This document shows positions 1 through 5,438 of a stretch of DNA of 5,438 bases, piece after piece. The position numbers and the translations under genes were made by a program. How positions within the stretch are numbered: the stretch's first letter is position 1; every line of letters begins with the position of its first letter. The notes under the pieces were generated by a model. It searched no databases. It worked only from the letters and a program-made list of their open reading frames with translations, and was not told where the DNA came from. The stretch comes from Bacillota bacterium (GTDB lineage Bacteria; Bacillota; Clostridia; Christensenellales; CAG-138), in NCBI GenBank assembly GCA_023409435.1, contig JAEYHP010000023.1, forward strand, positions 1 to 5,438, read 5' to 3'.

Positions 1-261
1 GCCGTACTGCCCGCCCGCCCCGTGCAGCCTTCGCCGCCTTCCGATGCGCCAACCTCCCCCGCGCCGGAGCAGGCCGAGGCTACGCCTGCGCCAAAGCAGG
101 CAAATGAAATCACCCTTAGCAGCACGGTATTTTACCTGCTTTGCGGCGGCGGAGCGTTGCTGTTGACCGCCATCGCCGTTCTGATTGCCGCCCGCTGTTC
201 CGAAAAGAGACGCCGCAGGGCCGGGCGGGCGCATGCCCATACTCATGATATCGGGCAATAA
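1..261 (+). CDS. C-terminal end of a membrane-anchored exported protein (5' end outside window)
   Basis: The reading frame is open from base 1 to the TAA at 259-261, so this is most likely the tail of a longer gene; the GTG at 22 need not be a start. Visible in the 86 codons are a linker rich in Pro, Ala and Glu (about codons 4-36), one hydrophobic helix (about codons 44-64, core LLTAIAVLIAA) and then a strongly basic stretch, SEKRRRRAGR. A Pro-rich spacer, one helix and a positive tail suggest a protein whose main domain is outside the cell and which is held by a C-terminal anchor. There is no LPXTG motif, so sortase attachment is not indicated. Some clostridial D-Ala-D-Ala carboxypeptidases end this way, but no catalytic domain is in view, so the function is unknown. 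A terminator follows 115 bases after the stop, so the gene probably ends its transcription unit. Confidence 0.6.
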   Translation, partial: AVLPARPVQPSPPSDAPTSPAPEQAEATPAPKQANEITLSSTVFYLLCGGGALLLTAIAVLIAARCSEKRRRRAGRAHAHTHDIGQ

Positions 262-375
262 TGCCTGTCTTTGATGCGGCTGTACCATATTGGGACCGCT
301 TCTTTTCAATGTCCAACAAACCGCTGTGAATCGATCCATTGCGTAAATAGCATGCAAAACCCAACCGATTTAGGG

Positions 376-409
376 CTGGAGCCAGTATGAAGCGGGCTCC
401 AGTTTTTTT
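376..409 (+). terminator. Rho-independent terminator of the gene ending at 261
   Basis: A perfect 8-bp stem, CTGGAGCC (376-383) with GGCTCCAG (395-402), encloses an 11-base loop and is followed directly by seven T residues (403-409). The T run is only on the plus-strand side, so it serves the upstream plus-strand gene. It does not serve the convergent regulator gene, whose stop lies at 491. Confidence 0.9.
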
Positions 410-490
410 GCGTTGCACAAGGACGTATGCCACGGCCGTACCACCGGCTTTTTCGTCAGTTCCTTCTCGGAGATGGATAGCACGGGTGCT

Positions 491-1267
491 TTAGGAAGCG
501 GGGAAAGGATATCCAAGCTCCTTTGAAACAAACCGCGCGGCAGCCTCTACAAGCTCCCGCGCCGTCTGAAAATCGGGCGCGGAGGTACGCCGGAACATGC
601 CTAAAATGCTGATTGCGTACCGCGGCGTGCCGTTGATATCAAATACGGGTGCCGCCACGGAGCGCAGGCCGATGCGCGTCTCTCCATCCTCCACGGCAAA
701 TCCCTGCGCTCTCACCTGTTCGAGCGCCGTCTCCATATCCTCCATGTTGGTGATGGTATGCGGCGTAAACGCAGGCATGCCGGCGGAGCGGAGGATGCTT
801 TTTGCCTGTATGGGCGGCAGGAACGCCAACATTGCCTTGCCGGACGCCGTGGAGTGGACCGGAAGCCGGTCCCCCGGCTCAGACACAATGCGCAGGGAAC
901 TTCCGGGGTCTCCATTTTCCAACAGAAGCACCTCCGTTTTATCGAGCATGGAAAGCTGCGCGGATTGTCCGGTATGGAGCGCAAGTATCCGCAGCTGCGG
1001 ACGGGCAATCGGCACGATATTCCATGATGCGCTCACAATCGTCCCCAATTCGAAAAGCCGGATGCCAAGCCGATACTTGCCTTCCTCATTTTGGTCCACC
1101 CATCCTTCTTCCCGCATGGGCGCGAGCAGGCCAAAGGCAGTGGTCTTTGGAATACCCGCAGCTTGGGACAGTTCCTGCAGCGAGAGCGGACGCCTTACCA
1201 CGGCCAGGCAGTTAATCAGCTTGGTTGCCTTGGCGACAGATTGTACATGAAACGTGCGTTCGGACAT
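491..1267 (-). CDS. IclR-family transcriptional regulator
   Basis: A 258-residue protein of normal IclR length. Residues about 8-60 form the N-terminal winged helix-turn-helix (SLQELSQAAGIPKTTAFGLL, recognition helix about 38-50). A linker helix follows near YRLGIRLFELG (65-75), then the effector-binding domain from about 80 to 250. Family landmarks in that domain are LPVHSTASGKAMLAFLP (135-151) and GFAVEDGETRIGLRSVAAPV (189-208). The ATG at 1267 is preceded by a GAAAGG ribosome site (1283-1278), 10 bases away. IclR proteins bind DNA as dimers or tetramers and respond to small organic effectors, acting as repressors or activators. This gene is transcribed away from a metal-chelate-type import operon and shares its control region, so that operon is the natural target (inference). 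The effector is unknown. No convincing terminator was found downstream on this strand. Confidence 0.93.
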   Translation of the reverse strand: MSERTFHVQSVAKATKLINCLAVVRRPLSLQELSQAAGIPKTTAFGLLAPMREEGWVDQNEEGKYRLGIRLFELGTIVSASWNIVPIARPQLRILALHTGQSAQLSMLDKTEVLLLENGDPGSSLRIVSEPGDRLPVHSTASGKAMLAFLPPIQAKSILRSAGMPAFTPHTITNMEDMETALEQVRAQGFAVEDGETRIGLRSVAAPVFDINGTPRYAISILGMFRRTSAPDFQTARELVEAAARFVSKELGYPFPAS

Positions 1268-1302
1268 TTTTTTGCAGCCTTTCTGTGAAGCTCTATCACT
1301 GC

Positions 1303-1331
1303 ATCATATCACAATGTACGGCAATAGAGAA
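1303..1331 (-). promoter_or_regulatory. Probable promoter of the IclR-family gene
   Basis: Read on the minus strand, TATGAT at 1308-1303 is a good -10 box. The three bases upstream are TGA, making an extended -10 (TGnTATGAT). Seventeen bases further upstream the -35 position reads TTCTCT (1331-1326), a poor match that an extended -10 can tolerate. Transcription would start near 1296, giving a leader of about 29 bases. The -35 region lies inside the inverted repeat 1317-1352, so a protein bound there would be expected to block this promoter. Confidence 0.6.
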
Positions 1332-1352
1332 CAATAATTCTCCATTGCCGTA
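1317..1352. promoter_or_regulatory. Long inverted repeat, candidate IclR-family operator
   Basis: The left arm 1317-1331 (TACGGCAATAGAGAA) and right arm 1338-1352 (TTCTCCATTGCCGTA) pair at 14 of 15 positions around the six-base centre CAATAA. The only mismatch is A1326 against C1343. Arm centres are 21 bp apart, about two helical turns, so both half-sites face the same side of DNA. The element lies between the predicted start sites of the two divergent promoters and outside both transcripts, which favours a protein-binding site over an RNA hairpin or terminator. Its centre is near -62 for the plus-strand operon and near -38 for the regulator gene. Binding by the adjacent IclR protein is inferred from position and symmetry. 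Confidence 0.7.
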
Positions 1353-1361
1353 TAACGACTG

Positions 1362-1390
1362 TTGAAAAAACGCTTCCAAGCAAATATGAT
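1362..1390 (+). promoter_or_regulatory. Promoter of the DUF364-transporter operon
   Basis: TTGAAA (1362-1367) and TATGAT (1385-1390) are separated by exactly 17 bases and each differs from the sigma-A consensus at one position. The predicted start is near 1397, leaving a leader of about 76 bases before the ATG at 1473, in which no further structure stands out. The inverted repeat ends 9 bases upstream of the -35 box. A regulator bound there would suit upstream activation better than direct occlusion of the polymerase. Confidence 0.7.
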
Positions 1391-1472
1391 GATATTGGTT
1401 ATTCTTTTCTAAGCACAACGGCACAAATACAATTGCATCCAAACGATCACAACACAATTTATGGGGTAACGC

Positions 1473-2312
1473 ATGGCATTGATACTGGAAGAAACTGCGG
1501 AAGCGCTCAGCAGCTTTCTTGGCGCGAGGCTGAACGACATTGTACTCTCCCGGGCAGTGTTCGGGTTGTTTTTTTCGGGCGTCATACTCAGCACGGGGCA
1601 CGGCGGGCTGTGCTACACGCCGGTAAAGGAACTGCCCGAGGCCGTGTGCTGCCCCTCCCAGGTGCGCGCCATGCCGCTTTCCGGACAGCTTGCGGGCCGT
1701 CCGGCGGCATCCTGTCTTGAGGACGTATTTGGAACAAACGTGCTCAAAAAGACGCTGGGCATCGCCGTGCTCAACGCATTGAGTGAGCTTTGCCTGGAGG
1801 ATCCCGCTTACCGGGAAAAACACGCCCTCCAATATGAAACGCTGCATGGCGCAGATGCGTTTGACGTGATAACAATCCCCAGAGGCAGCAAGGTCGTTGT
1901 CATCGGCGCGCTCGTTCCCATGCTCAAGCGGTTGCTGCGCGACGGGCATGATTTCACCGTGTTGGAGCTGGACCCGCGCACCCTCAAAGGCGCGGAGCTG
2001 GAGCATTTTTTGCCCGTTTCTAAGACCGACACAGTCGTTCCCGATGCGGACGCGCTTGTGATTACGGGAACCACGCTTCTCAACAACACGCTTGACCATA
2101 TCCTTTCGCTCAAAAAGCCCGGCGCACAGGCGCTTGTCACCGGCCCCACGGCCAGCATGCTGCCCGGCGCGTTCTTTGATTACGGGGTCACCATGCTTGG
2201 CGGCATACGGGTCACAAATCCCGAGGACGCGCTCGACATCATCAGCGAAGCGGGTTCCGGATATCATCTATTTGGCCGCAGCGCGGAACGAACGGTCATT
2301 TATAGGCGGTAA
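1473..2312 (+). CDS. DUF4213/DUF364 protein, putative metal-chelate handling
   Basis: This 279-residue protein matches the two-domain architecture of PF13938 (DUF4213) followed by PF04016 (DUF364). The N-terminal domain (about 1-105) carries the family-like stretch FFSGVILSTGHGGLCYTP (33-50). The C-terminal domain is Rossmann-like: KVVVIGALVPML (140-151), FTVLELDP (161-168), ALVITGTTLLNNTLDHIL (194-211) and the family signature around TGPTASMLPGAFFDYGV (223-239). Structural work on a Desulfitobacterium member led to the suggestion that the family binds heavy metals or their chelates; no reaction is established. There is no signal peptide, so it should be cytoplasmic. Cysteines are concentrated in the first half (C47, C59, C60, C81, C107); whether they bind metal is unknown. 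A TAA lies in frame just upstream at 1467-1469, so ATG 1473 is the first possible ATG; the ribosome site is weak (GGGG 1463-1466). It leads the operon, five bases ahead of the permease. Confidence 0.88.
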   Translation: MALILEETAEALSSFLGARLNDIVLSRAVFGLFFSGVILSTGHGGLCYTPVKELPEAVCCPSQVRAMPLSGQLAGRPAASCLEDVFGTNVLKKTLGIAVLNALSELCLEDPAYREKHALQYETLHGADAFDVITIPRGSKVVVIGALVPMLKRLLRDGHDFTVLELDPRTLKGAELEHFLPVSKTDTVVPDADALVITGTTLLNNTLDHILSLKKPGAQALVTGPTASMLPGAFFDYGVTMLGGIRVTNPEDALDIISEAGSGYHLFGRSAERTVIYRR

Positions 2313-2317
2313 AACAC

Positions 2318-3331
2318 ATGAGACGACTTCACTTTTCTACAAAAATGCTCCTGCTGCTGGCCTTTCTTTTGGGATTGTTCTTCCTATCCTTTATGATTGG
2401 GCGTTACCCGGTCGTCCCCGCGACGGTGTGGGACATTTTAACATACCGCGTGCTGCCGCAGCCCGTATATTGGGAGGGAACGCTCGAAACGGTGGTGCTG
2501 CAGGTGCGTCTGCCGCGCATCCTGATGGGCATACTGGTCGGCGGAACGCTGTCCGTCGCGGGCGCGTCGTACCAGACGCTGTTCAAAAACCCCATGGTGT
2601 CGCCGGACCTGCTGGGCGTTTCGGCGGGCGCGGGCTTTGGCGCGGCGCTGGCGCTTTTAAATCAGGCGTCCTGGTGGGCGGTGCAGCTGACGGCGTTCGT
2701 ATTCGGTATCCTTGCGGTATTTCTTTCTTATATCATTGGAAAATCCTTTGGAAAAGGCAGCATCACCGTACTGGTTCTTGCGGGCATCGTGATATCAAGC
2801 CTGTTCCAGTCTCTGCTGTCCATCATCAAAACGCTGGCCGATACGGACAATACGCTCGCTTCCATCACCTTCTGGCTGATGGGGAGCCTGGGGCGCGCGT
2901 CAGGCACGGATGTGCTGATCATGCTGCCTGCCACCATCGTTTCCCTTGCGATGCTGTTCTTCTTCCGCCACAAAATCAATGCGCTTGCGGCAGGCGAGGA
3001 TGAAGCGCTGACGATGGGCGTGAACGTGCCGCTGACCAAGTTGATTGTCGTGACGGCTTCCACGCTGATCACCGTCTGCGCGGTGAGCATCTGCGGCATC
3101 GTGGGCTGGGTGGGGATGATCGTCCCGCACATCGCGCGGATGCTTGTGGGCGCAAACTATTCCAAGATTGTTGCGGCCTCCTTTCTCATAGGCGGTGTGT
3201 TGCTTCTGCTGATCGATAATGTCATACGCGGCGTACCGGGCGTGGAGCTTCCGCTTGGCGTGTTGACCTCGCTGGTGGGGACCCCCATCTTCGTTGCGCT
3301 GCTGGCAAAAACAAAGAGGACCTGGTCATAA
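2318..3331 (+). CDS. FecCD/BtuC-family ABC importer permease
   Basis: A 337-residue, very hydrophobic protein of standard length for PF01032 (FecCD), whose members have about ten membrane helices and work as homodimers in type II importers for iron-siderophores, haem, cobalamin and other metal chelates. Helix 1 is about 10-28. The family hallmark after it runs from LQVRLPRILMGILVGG (61-76) through GASYQTLFKNPMVSPDLLG (82-100). The cytoplasmic segment AAGEDEALTMGVNV (224-237) is the usual region contacting the ATPase, and GIVGWVGMIVPHIARMLVG (260-278) is the second strong signature. The ATG follows AGGCGG (2304-2309), which lies in the last codons of the preceding gene, so translation is probably coupled. 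The stop overlaps the ATPase start by one base (TAATG). It is the only permease gene here, consistent with a homodimer. Substrate cannot be assigned. Confidence 0.95.
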   Translation: MRRLHFSTKMLLLLAFLLGLFFLSFMIGRYPVVPATVWDILTYRVLPQPVYWEGTLETVVLQVRLPRILMGILVGGTLSVAGASYQTLFKNPMVSPDLLGVSAGAGFGAALALLNQASWWAVQLTAFVFGILAVFLSYIIGKSFGKGSITVLVLAGIVISSLFQSLLSIIKTLADTDNTLASITFWLMGSLGRASGTDVLIMLPATIVSLAMLFFFRHKINALAAGEDEALTMGVNVPLTKLIVVTASTLITVCAVSICGIVGWVGMIVPHIARMLVGANYSKIVAASFLIGGVLLLLIDNVIRGVPGVELPLGVLTSLVGTPIFVALLAKTKRTWS

Positions 3332-4113
3332 TGCTGGAAGTAAAGAACATTTCATTTTCCTACCGTACGGAACACGAGGTGTTAAAGGACGTCTCCTTTT
3401 GCCTGGAGCAGGGGGAGATTTTAAGCTTGCTTGGCCCAAACGGCGCTGGCAAAACCACGCTGATCCGCTGTTTGTTGGGGTTAAGAAAACCGGGGCGCGG
3501 CGTCATCCACATTGGCGGGCGCGATATTTACGCCATCAAGCCGCAGGAGCGCGCCAGCCTTTTAGCATATGTGCCGCAGAGTACGACTATGGCGTTCCCG
3601 TATGAAGCGCGGGAGGTCGTGCTGATGGGGCGCGTCGCCCAGTTAAAGCCCGGGGCCGCTCCCGCAAAAAAGGACAAGGCCATTGCCATGCAGGCTATGG
3701 AGCGCCTGCAGATCGATCACCTTGCGGAAAAGCCGTTTCAGGAAATGAGCGGCGGTGAGCGGCAGATGGTGCTTGTCGCTCGCGCGCTTGCACAGCAGTC
3801 ACGGCTGCTGATTATGGACGAGCCTGCCTCCAATTTGGATTACAGCAACCAGATCCGTATGCTAAGGGTCGTGCGCTCCCTTGCGCAGGATGGGTATGCG
3901 GTCCTGATGACGTCTCATGTGCCGGATCATGCGTTCTGGATCGGCGGACGCGCGGCATTGATGCGCGGCGGTCGTATCTGGCGGGACGGCCCGCCGGATC
4001 TTGTAGTGACGGGCGAGAATTTGACAGAGCTTTACCAGACAACGGTCAGCGTCGTCGATGTGCCCGCGGGCGAGAACGCATACGCAAAAGCAAGCATTCC
4101 TTTTATCAATTAA
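3331..4113 (+). CDS. ABC importer ATPase, FecE/BtuD type
   Basis: This 260-residue nucleotide-binding subunit powers import through the adjacent permease, on the cytoplasmic face. All catalytic elements are intact: Walker A GPNGAGKTT (35-43), Q-loop Gln83 in YVPQS, signature MSGGERQ (139-145), Walker B LLIMDE (159-164), D-loop SNLD (167-170) and switch His196 in MTSH. The signature starts with Met rather than the usual Leu, a mild variant. The order of motifs and the length fit the iron-siderophore/cobalamin group. About 45 residues beyond the switch histidine form the usual C-terminal extension. The start is set by AGAGGA (3315-3320), ten bases upstream of the ATG, and overlaps the permease stop by one base. 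The 181-base gap to the binding-protein gene contains the tandem repeat described separately. Confidence 0.95.
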   Translation: MLEVKNISFSYRTEHEVLKDVSFCLEQGEILSLLGPNGAGKTTLIRCLLGLRKPGRGVIHIGGRDIYAIKPQERASLLAYVPQSTTMAFPYEAREVVLMGRVAQLKPGAAPAKKDKAIAMQAMERLQIDHLAEKPFQEMSGGERQMVLVARALAQQSRLLIMDEPASNLDYSNQIRMLRVVRSLAQDGYAVLMTSHVPDHAFWIGGRAALMRGGRIWRDGPPDLVVTGENLTELYQTTVSVVDVPAGENAYAKASIPFIN

Positions 4114-4119
4114 AGGTGC

Positions 4120-4137
4120 TCAAAGCTATGGTTTTGA
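4120..4137 (+). other. Stem-loop in repeat copy 1
   Basis: TCAAAGC (4120-4126) can pair with GTTTTGA (4131-4137) around the four-base loop TATG, giving 7 bp including one G-U pair. It lies at the same offset as the stem-loop of copy 2. The loop and one stem position differ between copies, yet pairing is kept. It starts only seven bases after the ATPase stop and has no T run, so it is not a standard terminator. Confidence 0.55.
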
Positions 4138-4187
4138 TATTGCTCATTTTTGAAATGTCATACATCTAAGGATTTTCGTCGAAGGTA

Positions 4188-4207
4188 GTCAAAGCGGCAG
4201 CTTTGAC
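4188..4207 (+). other. Stem-loop in repeat copy 2
   Basis: GTCAAAGC (4188-4195) and GCTTTGAC (4200-4207) form a perfect 8-bp stem with loop GGCA. This is the counterpart of the copy 1 stem-loop 69 bases upstream. A second possible stem in this copy, CCGGAAA (4227-4233) with TTTTCGG (4242-4248) and one G-U pair, is not preserved in copy 1 and so carries less weight. Confidence 0.6.
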
Positions 4208-4277
4208 ATTGCTCATTGCTGAAATGCCGGAAATTTAAGGATTTTCGGTGAGGATGCCCATAAAACAACCAGAACTT

Positions 4278-4286
4278 AGAGGAGGG
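4278..4286 (+). promoter_or_regulatory. Strong ribosome binding site of the binding-protein gene
   Basis: AGAGGAGGG lies eight bases before the ATG at 4295. It is the closest match to the Shine-Dalgarno consensus in the window and clearly stronger than the sites of the three genes before it. This fits the usual need for more binding protein than permease or ATPase. Confidence 0.85.
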
Positions 4287-4294
4287 AACAACCC

Positions 4295-5383
4295 ATGAAA
4301 ATCAGCAGGTCCGTATCGTTACTCTCATTGCTGCTCGCGCTGCTGCTGCTCCTGAGCGCCTGTGCGCCCGCGGCAGCTCCGGCCGCCCCTGCCGTAACCC
4401 AAGCGCCCGCGCCCGCAGTGACGGAGGCGCCCACCCCCGAGCCCACTACAGCGCCGGAACGCACCGTTACCGACATGGCGGGCCGCACAGTCGTACTGCC
4501 TGAAAAGATTGAAACCATCGCAACGTTTGGTTCCATCGGCGTGCTAAACGCGTTTGTGGAGCTGATGGGCCAGGGCTCGAAAATCTGCAACGACATGTCC
4601 GCCAACTTCACGAAAAACGACAAGTGGGCCATGCAGTATGAGTTTGCGCCGCAGATGAAGGGCGCGCCCGTATTTGAAGAGGCCAATGAAATCGTGATTG
4701 AAACCGTGCTGCAGACAAAACCCGACATCTGCTTTGCCATGACGAAAGAAACGGTAGAGTATCTTGCGGAAAACGGACTTACCGCGGTTTACCTCTCCTG
4801 GACGAAGCCCGAGGATGTGAAAGTTGCCGTCAACCTGATGGGTGAAATCTTCGGCGTGCAGGATATCGCCGCCGATTATATCTCGTACTTTGATAAAATC
4901 GTTGCCCAGGCCGCGTCGCTTTCCGCAGGGATCAGCGAAAAGAAAAACGTCCTGTACGGCAGCGTGACGGAATTCAAACAGCCGCATGTGATTGCCGAAT
5001 GGTGGATCAAGCAGGCGGGCGGTGTCAGCGTGACGGACAATGGCCGCGGCGACGAGGCGCTCACCTACACGCTCGAAGACCTGCTCAAATGGAACCCCGA
5101 TGTGATCTTCCTTTCCGCCGATCAGATTGCCGATATTGAGAAGGACGGTAAGCTCAAGGATGTTCCCGCTGTAAAGTCCGGCGCTATGTACGTGGTGCCC
5201 ACCGTCGCCCATGTATGGGGCAACCGTACGGTAGAGCAGCCGCTGACCATCCTCTGGGCCATGAACAAGCTTTACCCCGAAGTAATGACGCAAGACCAGC
5301 TCAAGGAAGAGATCAAGTATTTCTACAGCCACTTCTTCCTCTATGACATGAACGACGAACAGATCGCAAAGATCATCGGCTAA
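4295..5383 (+). CDS. Class III substrate-binding lipoprotein of the ABC importer
   Basis: A full-length 362-residue extracellular receptor of the PF01497 (periplasmic binding protein 2, BtuF/FepB-like) type. Residues 1-22 are a lipoprotein signal peptide: basic start, Leu-rich core, lipobox LSAC, with Cys23 as the lipid attachment site. Residues 24-55 are a low-complexity Ala/Pro/Thr tether. The binding domain begins at RTVTDMAGRTVVLPEKIE (56-73), the typical first strand of the family. It continues through the N-lobe (TKPDICFAM, 141-149), a connecting helix (about 185-210) and the C-lobe (WNPDVIFLS, 266-274; DVPAVKSGAMYVVPT, 289-303; the closing helix at EQPLTILWAMNKLYPE, 314-329). It delivers ligand to the permease encoded upstream. 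Haem, cobalamin, siderophore or another metal chelate are all possible; nothing here decides. No promoter with proper spacing was found in the 181-base gap, so it is probably on the operon transcript. Confidence 0.95.
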   Translation: MKISRSVSLLSLLLALLLLLSACAPAAAPAAPAVTQAPAPAVTEAPTPEPTTAPERTVTDMAGRTVVLPEKIETIATFGSIGVLNAFVELMGQGSKICNDMSANFTKNDKWAMQYEFAPQMKGAPVFEEANEIVIETVLQTKPDICFAMTKETVEYLAENGLTAVYLSWTKPEDVKVAVNLMGEIFGVQDIAADYISYFDKIVAQAASLSAGISEKKNVLYGSVTEFKQPHVIAEWWIKQAGGVSVTDNGRGDEALTYTLEDLLKWNPDVIFLSADQIADIEKDGKLKDVPAVKSGAMYVVPTVAHVWGNRTVEQPLTILWAMNKLYPEVMTQDQLKEEIKYFYSHFFLYDMNDEQIAKIIG

Positions 5384-5392
5384 AGAGGCAGC

Positions 5393-5424
5393 GGGCGCCG
5401 CGCAAGGGAACATTCGCCGCGCCC
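5393..5424 (+). other. GC-rich hairpin after the operon, possible terminator start
   Basis: GGGCGC (5393-5398) pairs with GCGCCC (5419-5424). After one C-C mismatch, GCG (5400-5402) pairs with CGC (5415-5417), leaving a 12-base loop. It starts nine bases after the binding-protein stop codon. No T run follows within the window, which ends at 5438 after a small GGGG-TT-CCCC element. It could be the operon terminator, a transcript-stabilising hairpin or chance in GC-rich DNA. Confidence 0.4.
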
Positions 5425-5438
5425 AGGGGTTCCCCAAA

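Larger units (their letters stand above)
4113..4250 (+). repeat. Tandem imperfect 69-base repeat, two copies
   Basis: Copy 1 is 4113-4181 and copy 2 is 4182-4250. Aligned without gaps they agree at 52 of 69 positions. The best-kept blocks are TCAAAGC, ATTGCTCATT, TGAAATG and TAAGGATTTTCG. The first base of copy 1 is the last base of the ATPase stop codon, and copy 2 ends 45 bases before the binding-protein ATG, so the repeats fill most of this gap. They are not coding in any convincing way: both copies carry TAA at the same offset, and an ATG in copy 1 is GCA in copy 2. Each copy can form a stem-loop near its start. The element may be a structured leader or spacer of the binding-protein gene; it matches no RNA family I recognise. 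Confidence 0.85.

Noticed and set aside
261..329. 22-codon frame whose ATG overlaps the stop of the first gene (TAATG)
   Set aside because: No recognisable features in the peptide, a length easily reached by chance, and no supporting ribosome site seen.
479..490. Short palindrome AGCAC-GG-GTGCT just after the regulator stop codon as its terminator
   Set aside because: Only 5 bp with a two-base loop and no T run on the minus strand.
597..1250. 217-codon plus-strand frame opposite the IclR gene
   Set aside because: The IclR reading is full length with both domains; the opposite frame has no recognisable features.
1296..2267. 323-codon open frame on the minus strand opposite the DUF364 gene
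   Set aside because: It lies across the operon promoter and a gene with clear family motifs, and its translation is low-complexity and basic with no recognisable domain. It is explained as a shadow of GC-rich coding DNA.
2092..3003. 303-codon plus-strand frame spanning the DUF364/permease junction
   Set aside because: It is out of frame with both genes and its translation is Ala/Gly/Arg/His-rich without membrane segments or motifs. Both underlying genes are intact in their own frames.
4128..4169. 13-codon hydrophobic frame in repeat copy 1
   Set aside because: The ATG is replaced by GCA at the matching place in copy 2, so the start is not preserved. The stem-loop explains the conservation better.
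4203..4208. Perfect TTGACA in repeat copy 2 as the -35 box of an internal promoter for the binding-protein gene
   Set aside because: No acceptable -10 box lies 16-18 bases downstream (that stretch reads GCCGGA), and the hexamer is explained as one arm of the 8-bp stem.
4251..4270. Partial third copy of the 69-base repeat
   Set aside because: AGGATGCCCATAAAA resembles the repeat start only if gaps are inserted, and the match is too short to distinguish from chance.
4544..5437. 297-codon open frame on the minus strand opposite the binding-protein gene
   Set aside because: It mirrors the codons of a well-supported lipoprotein gene. Its translation is rich in His, Arg, Gly and Val without any domain pattern, as expected of an antisense shadow.

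Overview
The window looks like a chromosomal stretch from an anaerobic Firmicute of the class Clostridia. The coding DNA is moderately GC-rich, while the control regions are AT-rich with near-consensus sigma-A boxes. Shine-Dalgarno sites are purine-rich, and the binding protein is a lipoprotein with an Ala/Pro/Thr linker, as is common in gut Clostridia. This placement is inferred from sequence style; no marker gene is present.

Layout. Positions 1-261 are the 3' end of a plus-strand gene whose product ends in a Pro/Ala-rich linker, one membrane helix and a basic tail. A clear rho-independent terminator follows at 376-409. Nothing else supportable was found in the 229-base gap 262-490. An IclR-family regulator (491-1267) lies on the minus strand. 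Across a 205-base intergenic region is a four-gene plus-strand cassette: a DUF4213/DUF364 protein (1473-2312), a FecCD/BtuC-type permease (2318-3331), its ABC ATPase (3331-4113) and a class III substrate-binding lipoprotein (4295-5383). The window ends in a GC-rich hairpin that may begin the operon terminator.

How the genes work together. The last three genes make a complete one-permease importer of the iron-siderophore/cobalamin/metal-chelate type. The binding protein captures ligand outside the membrane, the permease (presumably a homodimer) forms the channel, and the ATPase drives import. The DUF364 protein leads the operon and is the likely cytoplasmic partner that handles the metal or its ligand. 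The substrate cannot be read from the sequence.

Control. The intergenic region holds a 15+15-base inverted repeat (14 of 15 pairs, 1317-1352) between two divergent promoters. It is centred near -62 for the transporter operon and overlaps the -35 region of the regulator gene. This geometry fits an IclR-type regulator that represses itself and acts from upstream on the transporter operon. A second unexplained element is a tandem 69-base repeat (4113-4250, 52/69 identical) between the ATPase and binding-protein genes. Each copy can form a short stem-loop at the same place, preserved despite base changes.
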